Position numbers and translations under genes: made by a program. Under the pieces are notes generated by a model. That model searched no databases and was not told the origin of the DNA. It was given only the letters and a program-made list of their open reading frames with translations. This document shows, piece by piece, positions 44,790 to 54,516 of a DNA stretch of 64,000 nucleotides (positions are counted from its first letter, which is position 1; every line of letters starts with the position of its first letter). Source of the DNA: Burkholderia sp. SRS-46 (GTDB lineage: Bacteria > Pseudomonadota > Gammaproteobacteria > Burkholderiales > Burkholderiaceae); the NCBI RefSeq assembly GCF_004343775.1, contig NZ_PTXL01000001.1, positions 124,001 through 188,000 on the forward strand, read 5' to 3'.

Positions 44790-45926
44790 TCAGAGAGTGA
44801 CGCCCGTCAAGGCGCGTATGGTGATTGTGTATCGTTCGACGACCTTCTGCTCGTCGAATTCGGCGGCCACCTTGCGGCGGCCGCGCGCGCCCATCGCGTC
44901 GCGCCCGGCCGGGCCGAGCTCGATCATTTGCGTGAGGCGCGCGGCGAGGCTCGCGCTGTCGCGCACCGTGCACAACAGGCCGGTCTCGCCGTCGGCGACG
45001 ACGTCGCGGCAGCCCGGCACGTCGGTCGCGACGATCGGGCGGCCCATCGCGGACGCCTCCATCAGCGTGCGCGGCACGCCTTCGCGGTACGACGGCAGCA
45101 CGACGCAGTCGGCGGCGGCGAGGTGCGGGCGCACGTCGTGCGCTTCGCCGAGGTATTCGACGATGCCTTCGCGCACCCACGCGTCGACGTCCGCGCGGCC
45201 GATCGCGCTCGGGTTGTCGACGCCGAGCGGGCCGAGCAGCTGGAAGCGTGCATGCGGATGCCGCGCCCGCACGGCGCGCGCCGCGTCGACGTATTCGCGC
45301 ACGCCCTTGTCCCACAGCAGCCGGCCGACCAGGATGAACACCGGCGCGTCGCCCGCCGGCAGCGGCACGGGCGCGAACTGCCCGAGATCGACGCCTTCGC
45401 CGTGCAGCAGGTGCGCGCGCTCGGGGTGCGCGAGCAGCCGCTCGTCGGTGAAGGTCGCAAGGTCGTCGCGATTCAGGAACCAGACCTCGCGCGGGAAGCG
45501 GAACGCGAACCGGTAGAGCCGCTTCGCGATGCTCGCCGCGCGGCTCTTCTGGATGAACACGTAGCCGAGCCCGGTCGTCACGGCCACCGACGGCACGCGC
45601 GCGAGCCACGCGGCGACCGAGCCGTAGATGTTCGGCTTGATCGTGTAGTGGAACACGAGGTCAGGCGCGAGCGCGCGGTAATGGCGGAACAGCGCGGCGA
45701 GCGTGCCGAGGTCTTCGCGCGGGCTCGTGCCTTTCGACGCGACCGCGAGCGGCACGTAGCGGCAGCCCATTTGTTCGAGCAGCGGCACCGTGCGGTCGTG
45801 CGGCGCGGCGACGATCACCTCGGCGCCGCGCGCGACGAGCATGCGAATCAGTCCGTGGCGATAGGTATAGATCGCCCAGGCCGTGTTGCAGACCAGCATG
45901 ATGCGCAGCGCAGGGGTGGCGGTCAT
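44790..45926 (-). CDS. Family 4 (GT-B) glycosyltransferase
   Basis: 378 aa. The acceptor domain begins IMLVCNTAWAIYTYRHGLIRML, and the donor domain includes FILVGRLLWDKGVREYVDAA and the catalytic EX7E-like stretch YREGVPRTLMEASAMGRPIVATDVPG. No signal peptide. It resembles WcaI/PglA-type enzymes that extend lipid-linked oligosaccharides. Located 33 bases after a GT2 gene and followed by galE, so it may transfer Gal or GalNAc (inference). Confidence 0.87.
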   Translation of the reverse strand: MTATPALRIMLVCNTAWAIYTYRHGLIRMLVARGAEVIVAAPHDRTVPLLEQMGCRYVPLAVASKGTSPREDLGTLAALFRHYRALAPDLVFHYTIKPNIYGSVAAWLARVPSVAVTTGLGYVFIQKSRAASIAKRLYRFAFRFPREVWFLNRDDLATFTDERLLAHPERAHLLHGEGVDLGQFAPVPLPAGDAPVFILVGRLLWDKGVREYVDAARAVRARHPHARFQLLGPLGVDNPSAIGRADVDAWVREGIVEYLGEAHDVRPHLAAADCVVLPSYREGVPRTLMEASAMGRPIVATDVPGCRDVVADGETGLLCTVRDSASLAARLTQMIELGPAGRDAMGARGRRKVAAEFDEQKVVERYTITIRALTGVTL

Positions 45927-45959
45927 GAAAAAAAGAAAAAATAAAGCATCGAAAAAGCG

Positions 45960-46796
45960 TCACGCGGACGGCCGCGCGGCGAACAGCGTCTGCTTGATCC
46001 GCTGCAGCGTCCGGTACGGCGTCACGAAATGCAGCAGGTTCTTGGCGAGGCCTGCCCAGTCGTATGGGTTCAGCGCGTTGAAATGGCGCAGCAGCAGCGC
46101 GAGCGTCGACATCAGCTGGCGCCGCCGCTTGGTCGCACTGATCCCGCCTTCGTTGAGCTCGTAGTAGAGGCCGAGCTCCGGCAGGTTCGCGCAATCGTAG
46201 CGTTGCATTAAGCGTAAAAAAAGATCGAGATCCTCGGCCGCGCGGTATTTCTCGCGATAGTTGCCGACCTCGCGCACCGCGTCGACACGCAGCATCACCG
46301 ACGGATGCACGAGCGGCGAGCGCAGGAAGCGGGTGCGGCGCAGCACGCGCGGATCGGCGGGCGGCGTCAGCATGAAGCGCGGCTCGCCGGCGCGCGACAC
46401 GACCTGCGTCCACATGCCGACGCACGCGACGCGCGGGTGCGCGTCGAGGTACGCGCGCTGCTTCGCGAGCCGCTGCGGCGCAGCGAGATCGCCCGCGTCG
46501 ATGCGGGCCGCGTAGCGGAAGCCGCGCTCGGCCAGCGCGTCGATGCCGGCCTCGAGCGCGCGCTCGATGCCGCCGTTCCGCGGCATGCGCAGCACTTCCA
46601 CCACGAGGCCGGGCAGGTCCGGCGCGGCAATCGGCGGCGTGCTGCCGTCGTCGACGACGAGCACGTGCACGGGCGCGTCCTCGTGAAACGACGCGAGGGT
46701 CCGGACGACGTCGTCGTGCGCGTTGTAGGCCGGCATCAGCACGGCCACGTCGCCGAGCGGGCCGGCGGCGCGCGAGGCGGAAATAGGGGACGTCAT
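45960..46796 (-). CDS. Family 2 glycosyltransferase
   Basis: 278 aa. DVAVLMPAYNAHDDVVRTLASF (residues about 16-37), HVLVVDDGSTPP, AARIDAGDLAAPQRLAKQ with the DxD-like metal site, and the YRAAEDLDLFLRLM acceptor motif are typical of GT2. Its ATG overlaps the flippase stop (ATGA), suggesting that the two are coupled. Donor unknown. Confidence 0.87.
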   Translation of the reverse strand: MTSPISASRAAGPLGDVAVLMPAYNAHDDVVRTLASFHEDAPVHVLVVDDGSTPPIAAPDLPGLVVEVLRMPRNGGIERALEAGIDALAERGFRYAARIDAGDLAAPQRLAKQRAYLDAHPRVACVGMWTQVVSRAGEPRFMLTPPADPRVLRRTRFLRSPLVHPSVMLRVDAVREVGNYREKYRAAEDLDLFLRLMQRYDCANLPELGLYYELNEGGISATKRRRQLMSTLALLLRHFNALNPYDWAGLAKNLLHFVTPYRTLQRIKQTLFAARPSA

Positions 46797-48049
46797 GAGC
46801 GCAGCTTGAAACGGATGTAATAAAAGTTGACTGTGGCGGCGGCCAGATAGCCGCCGGCCAGCCCGACGAGCGCGCCGTACAGGCCGAGCCGCGGGATCGC
46901 GAGCAGGTTGACGAGCGCGGCGATCGCGAGCGCGAGCACCCACTTCGCCAGCAACACGAATTTTGCTTGATATTTGAGAACGATAAGATTGCCTATCGCC
47001 TCGATGCCGGCCGGCACGGACAGCCAGACGGCCCAGCGGAAGATGTCGACCGACGCTTCGTAGCCGGGCCCGAACACCTTGCCGACGATCAGCGGCGCGG
47101 CCGCGTCGAGCACGAACGCGCCGGCGGCCATCAGGCCGGCCGTCATCGCGAGCAGCCGGACGATGTTGCGGCGCAGCCGCGCGACGTCCTGCACGCGGTA
47201 TACGAACGCGGGTGCGATCGTCTGCGCGAGCATCAGCGCGAGCGTGATCCAGTTCTCGTTGAGCTGCTGCGCGGCCGAATAGCGGCCGAGATCGGCGAAC
47301 GATACGTGGCGCTCGAGCATCAGGCGGTCGAGCTTGAGGAACAGGTACATGCAGATGAGGCCGAGCCAGAACACCGTGCCAGCCGTCGCGAAATGCTTGA
47401 ACAGCGGGCGCTCGACGTGCCAGCCGAGCGTGCCGCCGTTGCGATGGCGGTAGTACAGCAGCAGCACGGCGCCGATCGCGGCGGCCTCGAGCGCCCACAG
47501 CCACGCGAAGCGCGCGGGCCCGGCGGCGGCGCGCACCAGCAGCCATACGAGCGCGGCCTTGGCGAGCGCCGTGACCATGCTGGCGACGAGCTGCGGCTTG
47601 CTGTACGTCATGCTCTGCAGCCACGCGTTGACGACGCCGACGAACGGTTCGCGGAAGATCATCGTCACCGCGAGGCCGGCGAGCATCGCGCCGACGAGCG
47701 GATCGAACGCACCGGCGGCGATCGCGATCCAGGTCGCGACGAGCGCGGCGGCCGAGACGGCGATGCGCAGCGCGAACGCGCTGCCGAGCACGGCGCCGAG
47801 TTGGTCGGCCGGCCGCTGCACGATGGTCGGAACGAGGATTTCCGCGCCGCACACCCAGGTGAGCGGCGCCAGCACGAGGAGCAGCGTATTTGCATACTGC
47901 CATTTGCCGAACACATCCGGCCCGAAATAACGGGCCAGGAGGCCGCTGACCGCGATCGCGACGCCGATCTGCGTGAGCCGTTCGAGCCCCAGCCAGACGA
48001 GGTTCGCGACGGCTTTAGCGACGTCCGGGTTGGCGAGGCGTTTCAGCAT
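46793..48049 (-). CDS. Wzx-like oligosaccharide flippase (MOP superfamily)
   Basis: 418 aa with about twelve hydrophobic segments, no enzyme motifs. The N-terminus (ANLVWLGLERLTQIGVAIAVSGLLARYFGP) and the repeating GLxAxYFG-like architecture match the RfbX/Wzx polysaccharide-flippase family. It may flip short undecaprenyl-linked units made by the adjacent glycosyltransferases. Its presence beside a Wzm-Wzt exporter is notable. Start: MLKRLANPDVAK preferred; an upstream ATG would add eight basic residues. Confidence 0.78.
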   Translation of the reverse strand: MLKRLANPDVAKAVANLVWLGLERLTQIGVAIAVSGLLARYFGPDVFGKWQYANTLLLVLAPLTWVCGAEILVPTIVQRPADQLGAVLGSAFALRIAVSAAALVATWIAIAAGAFDPLVGAMLAGLAVTMIFREPFVGVVNAWLQSMTYSKPQLVASMVTALAKAALVWLLVRAAAGPARFAWLWALEAAAIGAVLLLYYRHRNGGTLGWHVERPLFKHFATAGTVFWLGLICMYLFLKLDRLMLERHVSFADLGRYSAAQQLNENWITLALMLAQTIAPAFVYRVQDVARLRRNIVRLLAMTAGLMAAGAFVLDAAAPLIVGKVFGPGYEASVDIFRWAVWLSVPAGIEAIGNLIVLKYQAKFVLLAKWVLALAIAALVNLLAIPRLGLYGALVGLAGGYLAAATVNFYYIRFKLRS

Positions 48050-48290
48050 GGCGCGACGCGCCGGCGCGCGCATGAGACGGGCGCAACGGCGCCGATGGGC
48101 GCCCGCGGCGCGGCGGCGGGACGGCTAGGCATTAAAATGGGCGGTATCCGCGTAATCAAAACGAGCGATTATAAGTTGTATCGGGAGCGCTCCCGCCATC
48201 TTGACCCACCCTGGCAGGCCCTCGGCGCAAGGCCTGGCGCCGGTGACGAGGCGGCCCACCTTTTCCATGCACGCAACCGAGAGTGAATCG

Positions 48291-49685
48291 ATGATTTCCC
48301 AATCCATCTTCAAGGCATATGACATCCGCGGCGTGGTCGGCAAGACGGTCGACGCCGACACGGCGCGCGCGATCGGGCGTGCGTTCGGCAGCGAAGTGCG
48401 CGCGCAGGGCGGCGACGCGGTCGTCGTCGCGCGCGACGGCCGGCTGTCCGGGCCCGAACTCGTCGGTGCGCTGGCCGACGGCTTGCGTGCGGCGGGCGTC
48501 GACGTGGTCGACGTCGGCATGGTGCCGACGCCGGTCGGCTATTTCGCGGCGAGCGTGCCGCTCGCGCTGAAGGGCGGCGAGCGCCGCGTCGATTCGTGCA
48601 TCGTCGTCACGGGCAGCCACAATCCGCCGGACTACAACGGCTTCAAGATGGTGCTGCGCGGCGCGGCGATCTACGGCGAGCAGATCCAGGCGCTGTACCG
48701 CCGCATCGTCGACGAACGCTTCGAGACGGGCAGCGGCACGTACGAGCAGATCGACGTCGCCGACCCGTACATCGCGCGCATCGTCGGCGACATCAAGCTC
48801 GCGCGGCCGCTGAAGATCGTGGTCGACACCGGCAACGGCGTCGCCGGCGAGCTCGCGCCGCGCCTGTTCAAGGCGCTCGGCTGCGAGCTGGTCGAGCTGT
48901 TCACCGAGATCGACGGCAACTTCCCGAACCACCATCCCGATCCCGCGCACCCGGAAAACCTGCAGGACGTGATCCGCGCGCTGAAGGAAACCGACGCCGA
49001 GCTCGGCTTCGCGTTCGACGGCGACGGCGATCGCCTCGGCGTCGTCACGAAGGACGGCCAGATCATCTATCCGGACCGCCAGCTGATGCTGTTCGCCGAG
49101 GAAGTGCTGTCGCGCAACCCGGGCGCGCAGATCATCTACGACGTGAAGTGCACGCGCCATCTCGCGCAGTGGGTGAAGGAGAAGGGCGGCGAGCCGCTGA
49201 TGTGGAAGACCGGCCATTCGCTCGTGAAGGCGAAGCTGCGCGAGACCGGCGCGCCGCTCGCGGGCGAGATGAGCGGCCACGTGTTCTTCAAGGATCGCTG
49301 GTACGGGTTCGACGACGGCCTCTACACGGGCGCGCGCCTGCTCGAGATCGTCGCGAAGACGGCCGATCCGAGCGCGGTGCTCAACGCGCTGCCGGACGCG
49401 ATGTGCACGCCGGAGCTGCAGCTCAAGCTCGAGGAAGGCGAGAACTTCAGCCTGATCGCGAAGCTGCAGAAGGAAGCGAAGTTCACCGGCGCCGACGAGG
49501 TCGTGACGATCGACGGCCTGCGCGTCGAGTATCCGGACGGCTTCGGGCTCGCGCGTTCGTCGAACACGACGCCGGTCGTCGTGCTGCGCTTCGAATCCGA
49601 GACGCAGGAAGGCCTGAAGCGCATCCAGGAGGACTTCCGCCGGGTGCTGACGGCGGCCAAGCCGGACGTGCAGCTGCCGTTCTGA
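48291..49685 (+). CDS. manB: Phosphomannomutase/phosphoglucomutase (ManB/AlgC type)
   Basis: 464-aa alpha-D-phosphohexomutase interconverting hexose 6- and 1-phosphates; provides Glc-1-P for RmlA, RfbF and GalE routes and Man-1-P. Motifs: SIFKAYDIRG at the N-terminus, catalytic phosphoserine loop TGSHNPPDYNGFK (near residue 105), Mg loop FAFDGDGDRLG (near 241), GEMSGHVFFKD (sugar loop) and RSSNTTPVVVLRFE (phosphate loop). Start MISQSIFKAYD; an upstream ATG would add eight residues. Confidence 0.94.
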   Translation: MISQSIFKAYDIRGVVGKTVDADTARAIGRAFGSEVRAQGGDAVVVARDGRLSGPELVGALADGLRAAGVDVVDVGMVPTPVGYFAASVPLALKGGERRVDSCIVVTGSHNPPDYNGFKMVLRGAAIYGEQIQALYRRIVDERFETGSGTYEQIDVADPYIARIVGDIKLARPLKIVVDTGNGVAGELAPRLFKALGCELVELFTEIDGNFPNHHPDPAHPENLQDVIRALKETDAELGFAFDGDGDRLGVVTKDGQIIYPDRQLMLFAEEVLSRNPGAQIIYDVKCTRHLAQWVKEKGGEPLMWKTGHSLVKAKLRETGAPLAGEMSGHVFFKDRWYGFDDGLYTGARLLEIVAKTADPSAVLNALPDAMCTPELQLKLEEGENFSLIAKLQKEAKFTGADEVVTIDGLRVEYPDGFGLARSSNTTPVVVLRFESETQEGLKRIQEDFRRVLTAAKPDVQLPF

Positions 49686-49734
49686 GCCCGGCCGGCGGCG
49701 GATCGCCGCCGGCGCCGATTCGATGCCGTCCTCG

Positions 49735-49772
49735 AAAAGCGGCGCACGCGCAAGGCGTGCGGCCGCTTTTTG
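49735..49772 (+). terminator. Rho-independent terminator between manB and waaC
   Basis: AAAAGCGGCGCACGC pairs with GCGTGCGGCCGCTTTT (one bulged base) around a GCAAG loop, followed by TTTT. Terminates manB. Confidence 0.85.
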
Positions 49773-49847
49773 CCTATCCGGACGGCCGGGCGCGATAAAA
49801 TCGCGTCTTTATGCCTGTCGCCGGCCGTCCGCCGGCGTTTTTTCAGC

Positions 49848-50843
49848 GTGCAAAAGATCCTGATCGTGCGCGTGTCGTCGCTGGGCGACGTCGTGCACAA
49901 CATGCCGGTGATCGCCGATATCCGGCGCCGCCATCCCGATGCGCAGATCGACTGGCTCGTCGAGGAAAGCTTCGTCGACCTCGTGAAGCTCGTCGACGGC
50001 GTGCGCCGCGTGCTGCCGTTCTCGCTGCGCCGCTGGCGCAAGACGCCGTGCTCGGGCGCGACCTGGCGCGAGATCCGCGCGTTCCGCAAGCAGCTCGCCG
50101 CCGAGCGCTACGACCTCGTGATCGACTGCCAGGGGCTCATCAAGACCGCGTGGGTCGCGAGCTGGGCGCGCGGCCCGCTCGTCGGCCTCGGCAACCGCAC
50201 CGACGGCGCCGGCTACGAGTGGCCGGTGCGCTTCTTCTACCGCAAGCGGGTGCCGATCGAGCCGCGCACCCACGTGGTCGAGCGGTCGCGGCAGCTCGTC
50301 GCGGCCGCGCTCGGCGATCCGGCGCCGACGCCGGCCGACCCGATCGAGTTTGGCCTCGACACGGCCGCGGCATCGCGCGCGGTGGCCGCGCTCGGGCTGA
50401 ACCTGCCGGTGCCGTACGTGGTGTTCGTCCACGCGACGTCGCGCGCCGACAAGCAGTGGCCGGACGCCGCGTGGATCGAGCTCGGCCAGTCGTTGGTGCG
50501 GCGCGGCGCGTCGCTCGTGCTGCCGTGGGGCAACGACGCGGAACGCGCGACGAGCGAGCGGCTCGCGAAGGAATTCGGCGCGGCGGCGATCGTGCCGCCG
50601 AAGCTGTCGCTGCCGGCGGTGGTCGGCCTCATCGACGGCGCCGCGGCGACGGTCGGGGTTGATACAGGTCTGGTTCACATCGCCGCCGCGCTGAAGCGCC
50701 CGACGGTCGAACTGTACAATTTCGCGACGGCCTGGCGGACCGGTGGCTACTGGTCGCCGAACGTCGTCAACCTCGGCACGGCGGGGCAGCCCCCGTCGAT
50801 CGCGCAGGTGAAGTCGGCGCTCGCGGGCTTCGGTCTCCTGTAA
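49848..50843 (+). CDS. waaC: Lipopolysaccharide heptosyltransferase I WaaC
   Basis: 331-aa GT9 enzyme adding the first L-glycero-D-manno-heptose to Kdo2-lipid A at the inner membrane. QKILIVRVSSLGDVVHNMPVIADI at the N-terminus and the donor-binding GVDTGLVHIAAALKRPTVELY near residue 266 are diagnostic. The GTG start (VQKILIVRV) is the only codon in position to give the family N-terminus. It is followed 19 bases later by kdoO. Confidence 0.95.
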   Translation: MQKILIVRVSSLGDVVHNMPVIADIRRRHPDAQIDWLVEESFVDLVKLVDGVRRVLPFSLRRWRKTPCSGATWREIRAFRKQLAAERYDLVIDCQGLIKTAWVASWARGPLVGLGNRTDGAGYEWPVRFFYRKRVPIEPRTHVVERSRQLVAAALGDPAPTPADPIEFGLDTAAASRAVAALGLNLPVPYVVFVHATSRADKQWPDAAWIELGQSLVRRGASLVLPWGNDAERATSERLAKEFGAAAIVPPKLSLPAVVGLIDGAAATVGVDTGLVHIAAALKRPTVELYNFATAWRTGGYWSPNVVNLGTAGQPPSIAQVKSALAGFGLL

Positions 50844-50862
50844 CCGCACGCACTCCAGGACC

Positions 50863-51747
50863 ATGAGCGAATCCCAGATCATCGAAGTCTCGTCCGCCGA
50901 CTGGCGCGGACACAATCTGTCGTTGCCGCGCGAGCAGCTGCTGGCCGCCGTCGAAGAGGGCAAGGTGCTGTATTTCCCGCATCTGCGCTTCGCGATCGAG
51001 GGCGGTGAGGAAGCGCTGCTCGATCCGGCGCTGGCCGACCCGCAACGCAAGAACATCAGCCTCGCGCCGAACGGCGGCGCGCTCGCGGGCGTGCTCGGCG
51101 ACAACGTCACCCAGTCGGCGGTGCGCGCGCTCGTCGCGCGCTTCCAGCAGCAGGCCGGCGCGCTCGTCGACGGCCTGTTCCCCGAGTATCGCGGCACGCT
51201 GCGCGTCGCGCCGACCAGCCTGCGCCTGATGCAGGTCGAGACGCGCCAGACGTCGTGGCGCAAGGACGACAGCCGGCTGCACGTCGACGCGTTTCCGTCG
51301 CGCCCGAACTACGGCGAGCGGATCCTGCGCGTGTTCACCAACGTGAACCCGGCCGGCGCGCCGCGCGTGTGGCGCGTCGGCGAGCCGTTCGAGGACGTCG
51401 CGAAGCGCTTCCTGCCGCGCATCAAGCCGCAGTTTCCGGGCTCCGCGTGGCTGCTGAACCTGCTGCACGTGACGAAGACGCCGCGCAGCGCGTACGACCA
51501 CCTGATGCTGAACCTGCACGATGGCATGAAGGCGGACCTCGACTACCAGAAGACCAGCCCGCAGGAAACCATGCCGTTCCCGCCGGGCAGCGTGTGGATA
51601 TGTTTCTCGGACCAGACTTCGCACGCTGTGATGTCCGGCCAGTTCATGCTCGAACAGACGTTCTTCCTGCCCGTCGATGCGATGGTGCGGCGCGAATGCG
51701 CGCCGCTCGGCATCCTCGAGCGCCTGACGGGCAGGGCGCTGGTTTGA
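50863..51747 (+). CDS. kdoO: Kdo 3-hydroxylase KdoO (Fe(II)/2-oxoglutarate dioxygenase)
   Basis: 294 aa. Known in Burkholderia and Yersinia to hydroxylate Kdo of the inner core to Ko (D-glycero-D-talo-oct-2-ulosonic acid). The metal-binding HxD is in SRLHVDAFPSRPN (near residues 137-149), a distal His occurs in CFSDQTSHAVMSGQF, and an Arg for 2-oxoglutarate follows within the C-terminal region. The location between waaC and waaA fits the characterised locus. Ends 37 bases before waaA. Confidence 0.9.
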   Translation: MSESQIIEVSSADWRGHNLSLPREQLLAAVEEGKVLYFPHLRFAIEGGEEALLDPALADPQRKNISLAPNGGALAGVLGDNVTQSAVRALVARFQQQAGALVDGLFPEYRGTLRVAPTSLRLMQVETRQTSWRKDDSRLHVDAFPSRPNYGERILRVFTNVNPAGAPRVWRVGEPFEDVAKRFLPRIKPQFPGSAWLLNLLHVTKTPRSAYDHLMLNLHDGMKADLDYQKTSPQETMPFPPGSVWICFSDQTSHAVMSGQFMLEQTFFLPVDAMVRRECAPLGILERLTGRALV

Positions 51748-51784
51748 GCGCGCATCGCAATCGACGACACGAGGTGGCTGGTTC

Positions 51785-53122
51785 ATGCTGAGGGTGATTT
51801 ATCGCGCGCTGTGGTGGCTCGTCGCGCCGCTCGCAGTCGTGCGCCTGGTCGTGCGTTCGCGCAAGGAGCGCGGCTACCGCGAGCATATCGGCGAGCGCTT
51901 CGGCTGCGGGCCGGACCGCGGGCCCGACGACCGCGCGCCGCTGATCTGGGTGCATGCGGTGTCGGTCGGCGAGACGCGCGCCGCGCAGCCGCTGATCGAC
52001 GCGCTGATGCACGCGCGGCCGGACGCGCGCATCCTGCTGACGCACATGACGCCGAGCGGCCGGGCGACCGGCACGCAGATCTTCGGCGATCGCGTGCTGC
52101 GCTGCTACCTGCCGTACGACATGCCGGGCGCGGTGCGGCGCTTCCTGCGCGCGTGGCGGCCGACGCTCGGCCTCGTGATGGAAACCGAGGTGTGGCCGAC
52201 GCTGATCGACGAGTGCCGCCGCGCGGACGTGCCGCTCGTGCTGACCAATGCGCGGATGTCGGCGCGTTCGTACCGGCGCGCGGCGAAGTTCGGCACGGCG
52301 ACGCGCGACGTGTTCGGCGGCTTCGCGCGGGTGCTCGCGCAGAGCCCGGCGGATGCGGAGCGCCTGACCTCGCTCGGCGCGCGCAACGTGACGGTGCTCG
52401 GCAACCTGAAGTTCGACATGACGACGCCGCCGGAGCTCGCGGCGCGCGGCCGCGCGTGGCGCGAGGCAATCGGCGCGCGCCCGGTGTGGGTCGCGGCGAG
52501 CACGCGCGAGAACGAGGAGGCGCTGGTGCTGCAGGCGTTCGACGCGCTGCGCACGCCGGATGCGCTGCTGATCCTGGTGCCGCGCCACCCGCAGCGCTTC
52601 GGCGAAGTCGAGGCGCTGGTCGCGCGCGGCAACCGGAAGTGCGTGCGGCGCTCGGCGTGGGCGGCGGATGCCGCCGCGCTCGCGGCGGGCCGCCCGGCGG
52701 CGGCGCCGCTGCCGGCGGACGTGTCGGTACTGCTCGGCGATTCGATGGGCGAGCTGGGCGCGTATTACGCGGCGGCCGATGTCGCGTTCATCGGCGGCAG
52801 CCTGCTGCCGCTCGGCGGGCAGAACCTGATCGAGGCGTGCGCGGTCGGCGTGCCGGTGCTGATCGGCCCGCACGTGTTCAACTTCACGCAGGCGACCGCC
52901 GATGCGGTCGCGGCCGGCGCCGCGCTGCAGGTCGAGGATCCGCTGGATCTCGCGCACGTGCTCGACGCGCTGTTCGCCGATCAGGCGCGGCGCATCGCGA
53001 TGGGTGCGGCCGGCGCGGCATTCGCGGCGCGCCATCGCGGCGCGACCGCGCGCTCGGTCGACGTGCTGGCGGCGCTGCTGCCGCCCGTCGCGAACGGCGA
53101 GCCGGTTGCGCAGGACGAGTAG
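51785..53122 (+). CDS. waaA: 3-deoxy-D-manno-octulosonic acid transferase WaaA (KdtA)
   Basis: 445-aa GT30 enzyme adding Kdo to lipid IVA. A single N-terminal membrane anchor (YRALWWLVAPLAVVRLVV) is followed by RSRKERGYREHIGERFG, IWVHAVSVGETRAAQPLI with the catalytic Glu, and LMETEVWPTLIDEC. The C-terminal donor half has VLLGDSMGELGAYYAAADVAFIGGSL and GQNLIEACAVGVPVLIGPH. Length normal. Last plus-strand gene before the convergent urease block. Confidence 0.96.
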   Translation: MLRVIYRALWWLVAPLAVVRLVVRSRKERGYREHIGERFGCGPDRGPDDRAPLIWVHAVSVGETRAAQPLIDALMHARPDARILLTHMTPSGRATGTQIFGDRVLRCYLPYDMPGAVRRFLRAWRPTLGLVMETEVWPTLIDECRRADVPLVLTNARMSARSYRRAAKFGTATRDVFGGFARVLAQSPADAERLTSLGARNVTVLGNLKFDMTTPPELAARGRAWREAIGARPVWVAASTRENEEALVLQAFDALRTPDALLILVPRHPQRFGEVEALVARGNRKCVRRSAWAADAAALAAGRPAAAPLPADVSVLLGDSMGELGAYYAAADVAFIGGSLLPLGGQNLIEACAVGVPVLIGPHVFNFTQATADAVAAGAALQVEDPLDLAHVLDALFADQARRIAMGAAGAAFAARHRGATARSVDVLAALLPPVANGEPVAQDE

Positions 53123-53171
53123 GCGGCAAGCGGGCGCGGCATCATCGTGCACGCGCCCGCCGCCTTGTCGC

Positions 53172-53819
53172 TCAGACCTTCAGCAAACCCTTCTTCTGGA
53201 TGAACGCGACGACGTCCGCGACGCCGTCGAGCGCCTTCAGGTTCGTCATCACGTACGGCCGCTCGCCGCGCATCTTCTTCGTATCGGACGCCATCACGTC
53301 GAGGTTCGCGCCGACGAGCGGCGCGAGGTCGGTCTTGTTGATCACGAGCAGGTCCGACTTCGTGATGCCGGGGCCGCCCTTGCGCGGAATCTTCTCGCCG
53401 CCCGCGACATCGATCACGTAGATCGTCAGGTCCGACAGCTCGGGGCTGAAGGTCGCCGCGAGGTTGTCGCCGCCGGACTCGATGAACACGATGTCCGCGT
53501 CGGGGAAGCGCGCGAGCATCCGGTCGACGGCTTCCAGGTTGATCGACGCATCCTCGCGGATCGCGGTGTGCGGGCAGCCGCCCGTCTCGACGCCCATGAT
53601 CCGCTCCTCCGGCAGCGCGCCCGCGACCGTCAGCAGGCGCTGGTCTTCCTTCGTGTAGATGTCGTTGGTGATCGCGACGAGGTCGTACGTGTCGCGCATC
53701 GCCTTGCACAGCATTTCGAGCAGCGTGGTCTTGCCGGAGCCGACCGGGCCGCCGATGCCGACGCGCAGCGGCGGCAGTTTCTTGGTGCGGCGGGCGGACG
53801 AAGCGTGAGGTGCGTTCAT
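53172..53819 (-). CDS. ureG: Urease accessory GTPase UreG
   Basis: 215-aa SIMIBI GTPase driving nickel insertion into urease. P-loop [17 protein letters not shown] (residues about 22-38), the nickel-binding CPH motif in [17 protein letters not shown], and the [13 protein letters not shown] specificity region are intact. Last gene of the ure operon, 16 bases after ureF. Confidence 0.97.
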   Translation of the reverse strand: MNAPHASSARRTKKLPPLRVGIGGPVGSGKTTLLEMLCKAMRDTYDLVAITNDIYTKEDQRLLTVAGALPEERIMGVETGGCPHTAIREDASINLEAVDRMLARFPDADIVFIESGGDNLAATFSPELSDLTIYVIDVAGGEKIPRKGGPGITKSDLLVINKTDLAPLVGANLDVMASDTKKMRGERPYVMTNLKALDGVADVVAFIQKKGLLKV

Positions 53820-53835
53820 GGTGGGGGTGTCGAGG

Positions 53836-54516
53836 TCAGGAGCGGAACAGCCGCGAGTACTGGGTTTCGTGCCGCGCGGACAGGATGCCGAGCTGCGGCG
53901 CGAACGTGTTGATGCGCTCGGGCGGCGTCGCGAGCGCGCGCTGCACGGCCGCATCGATCGCGCCGCGCAGCGCGACGATGATTCTCTGGCCGGCGAGCTG
54001 GCCGAGCGGCACCGCCTTCAGCGCGGCGGCCGTCTGGTTCTCGACCCAGCCGAACGCGTAGGCGGCAAGCATCGCGTCGGGGCGCGCGTCGTGCGCGGCT
54101 GCGGCATACGCGAACGCGGTCGGCAGCGCGATCGGCGAGATCGATGCAAGCGTCGCGCGGCGGGCCGCGTCGCCCCATTCGAGCGACGTGCAGAGCTGCG
54201 CGAGCGACCAGCCCATTTGTTCGGTCTCACGGCGCAGTTCCGCCGATTCGCGGCTCGCGACGAACCATGCGTTCGCGCGCGCGAGCGCGTCGGCGTCGTG
54301 CGCGTGCCAGCGCGCGAGCTGGTGCGCGAGGAACGGCAGCTCGCCGTGCGCGAGCACGTCGGCGAGGCCGCTCGCGATCCAGTCGCGCGCGGTGTCGGCG
54401 TCGTGGATCAGGTTCGCGTCGAGCGCCGCTTCGAGTCCCTGCGAATAGCTGAACCCGCCGATTGGCAGCGCGGGCGACGCAAGGTGCAGCAGCGCGACGA
54501 GTTCAGCGGTGGTCAT
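53836..54516 (-). CDS. ureF: Urease accessory protein UreF
   Basis: 226 aa all-helical adaptor linking UreD-bound apo-urease to UreG. The N-terminal [24 protein letters not shown] and the C-terminal [20 protein letters not shown] are conserved family ends. Start [11 protein letters not shown] overlaps the ureE 3' end by 14 bases. Confidence 0.96.
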   Translation of the reverse strand: MTTAELVALLHLASPALPIGGFSYSQGLEAALDANLIHDADTARDWIASGLADVLAHGELPFLAHQLARWHAHDADALARANAWFVASRESAELRRETEQMGWSLAQLCTSLEWGDAARRATLASISPIALPTAFAYAAAAHDARPDAMLAAYAFGWVENQTAAALKAVPLGQLAGQRIIVALRGAIDAAVQRALATPPERINTFAPQLGILSARHETQYSRLFRS

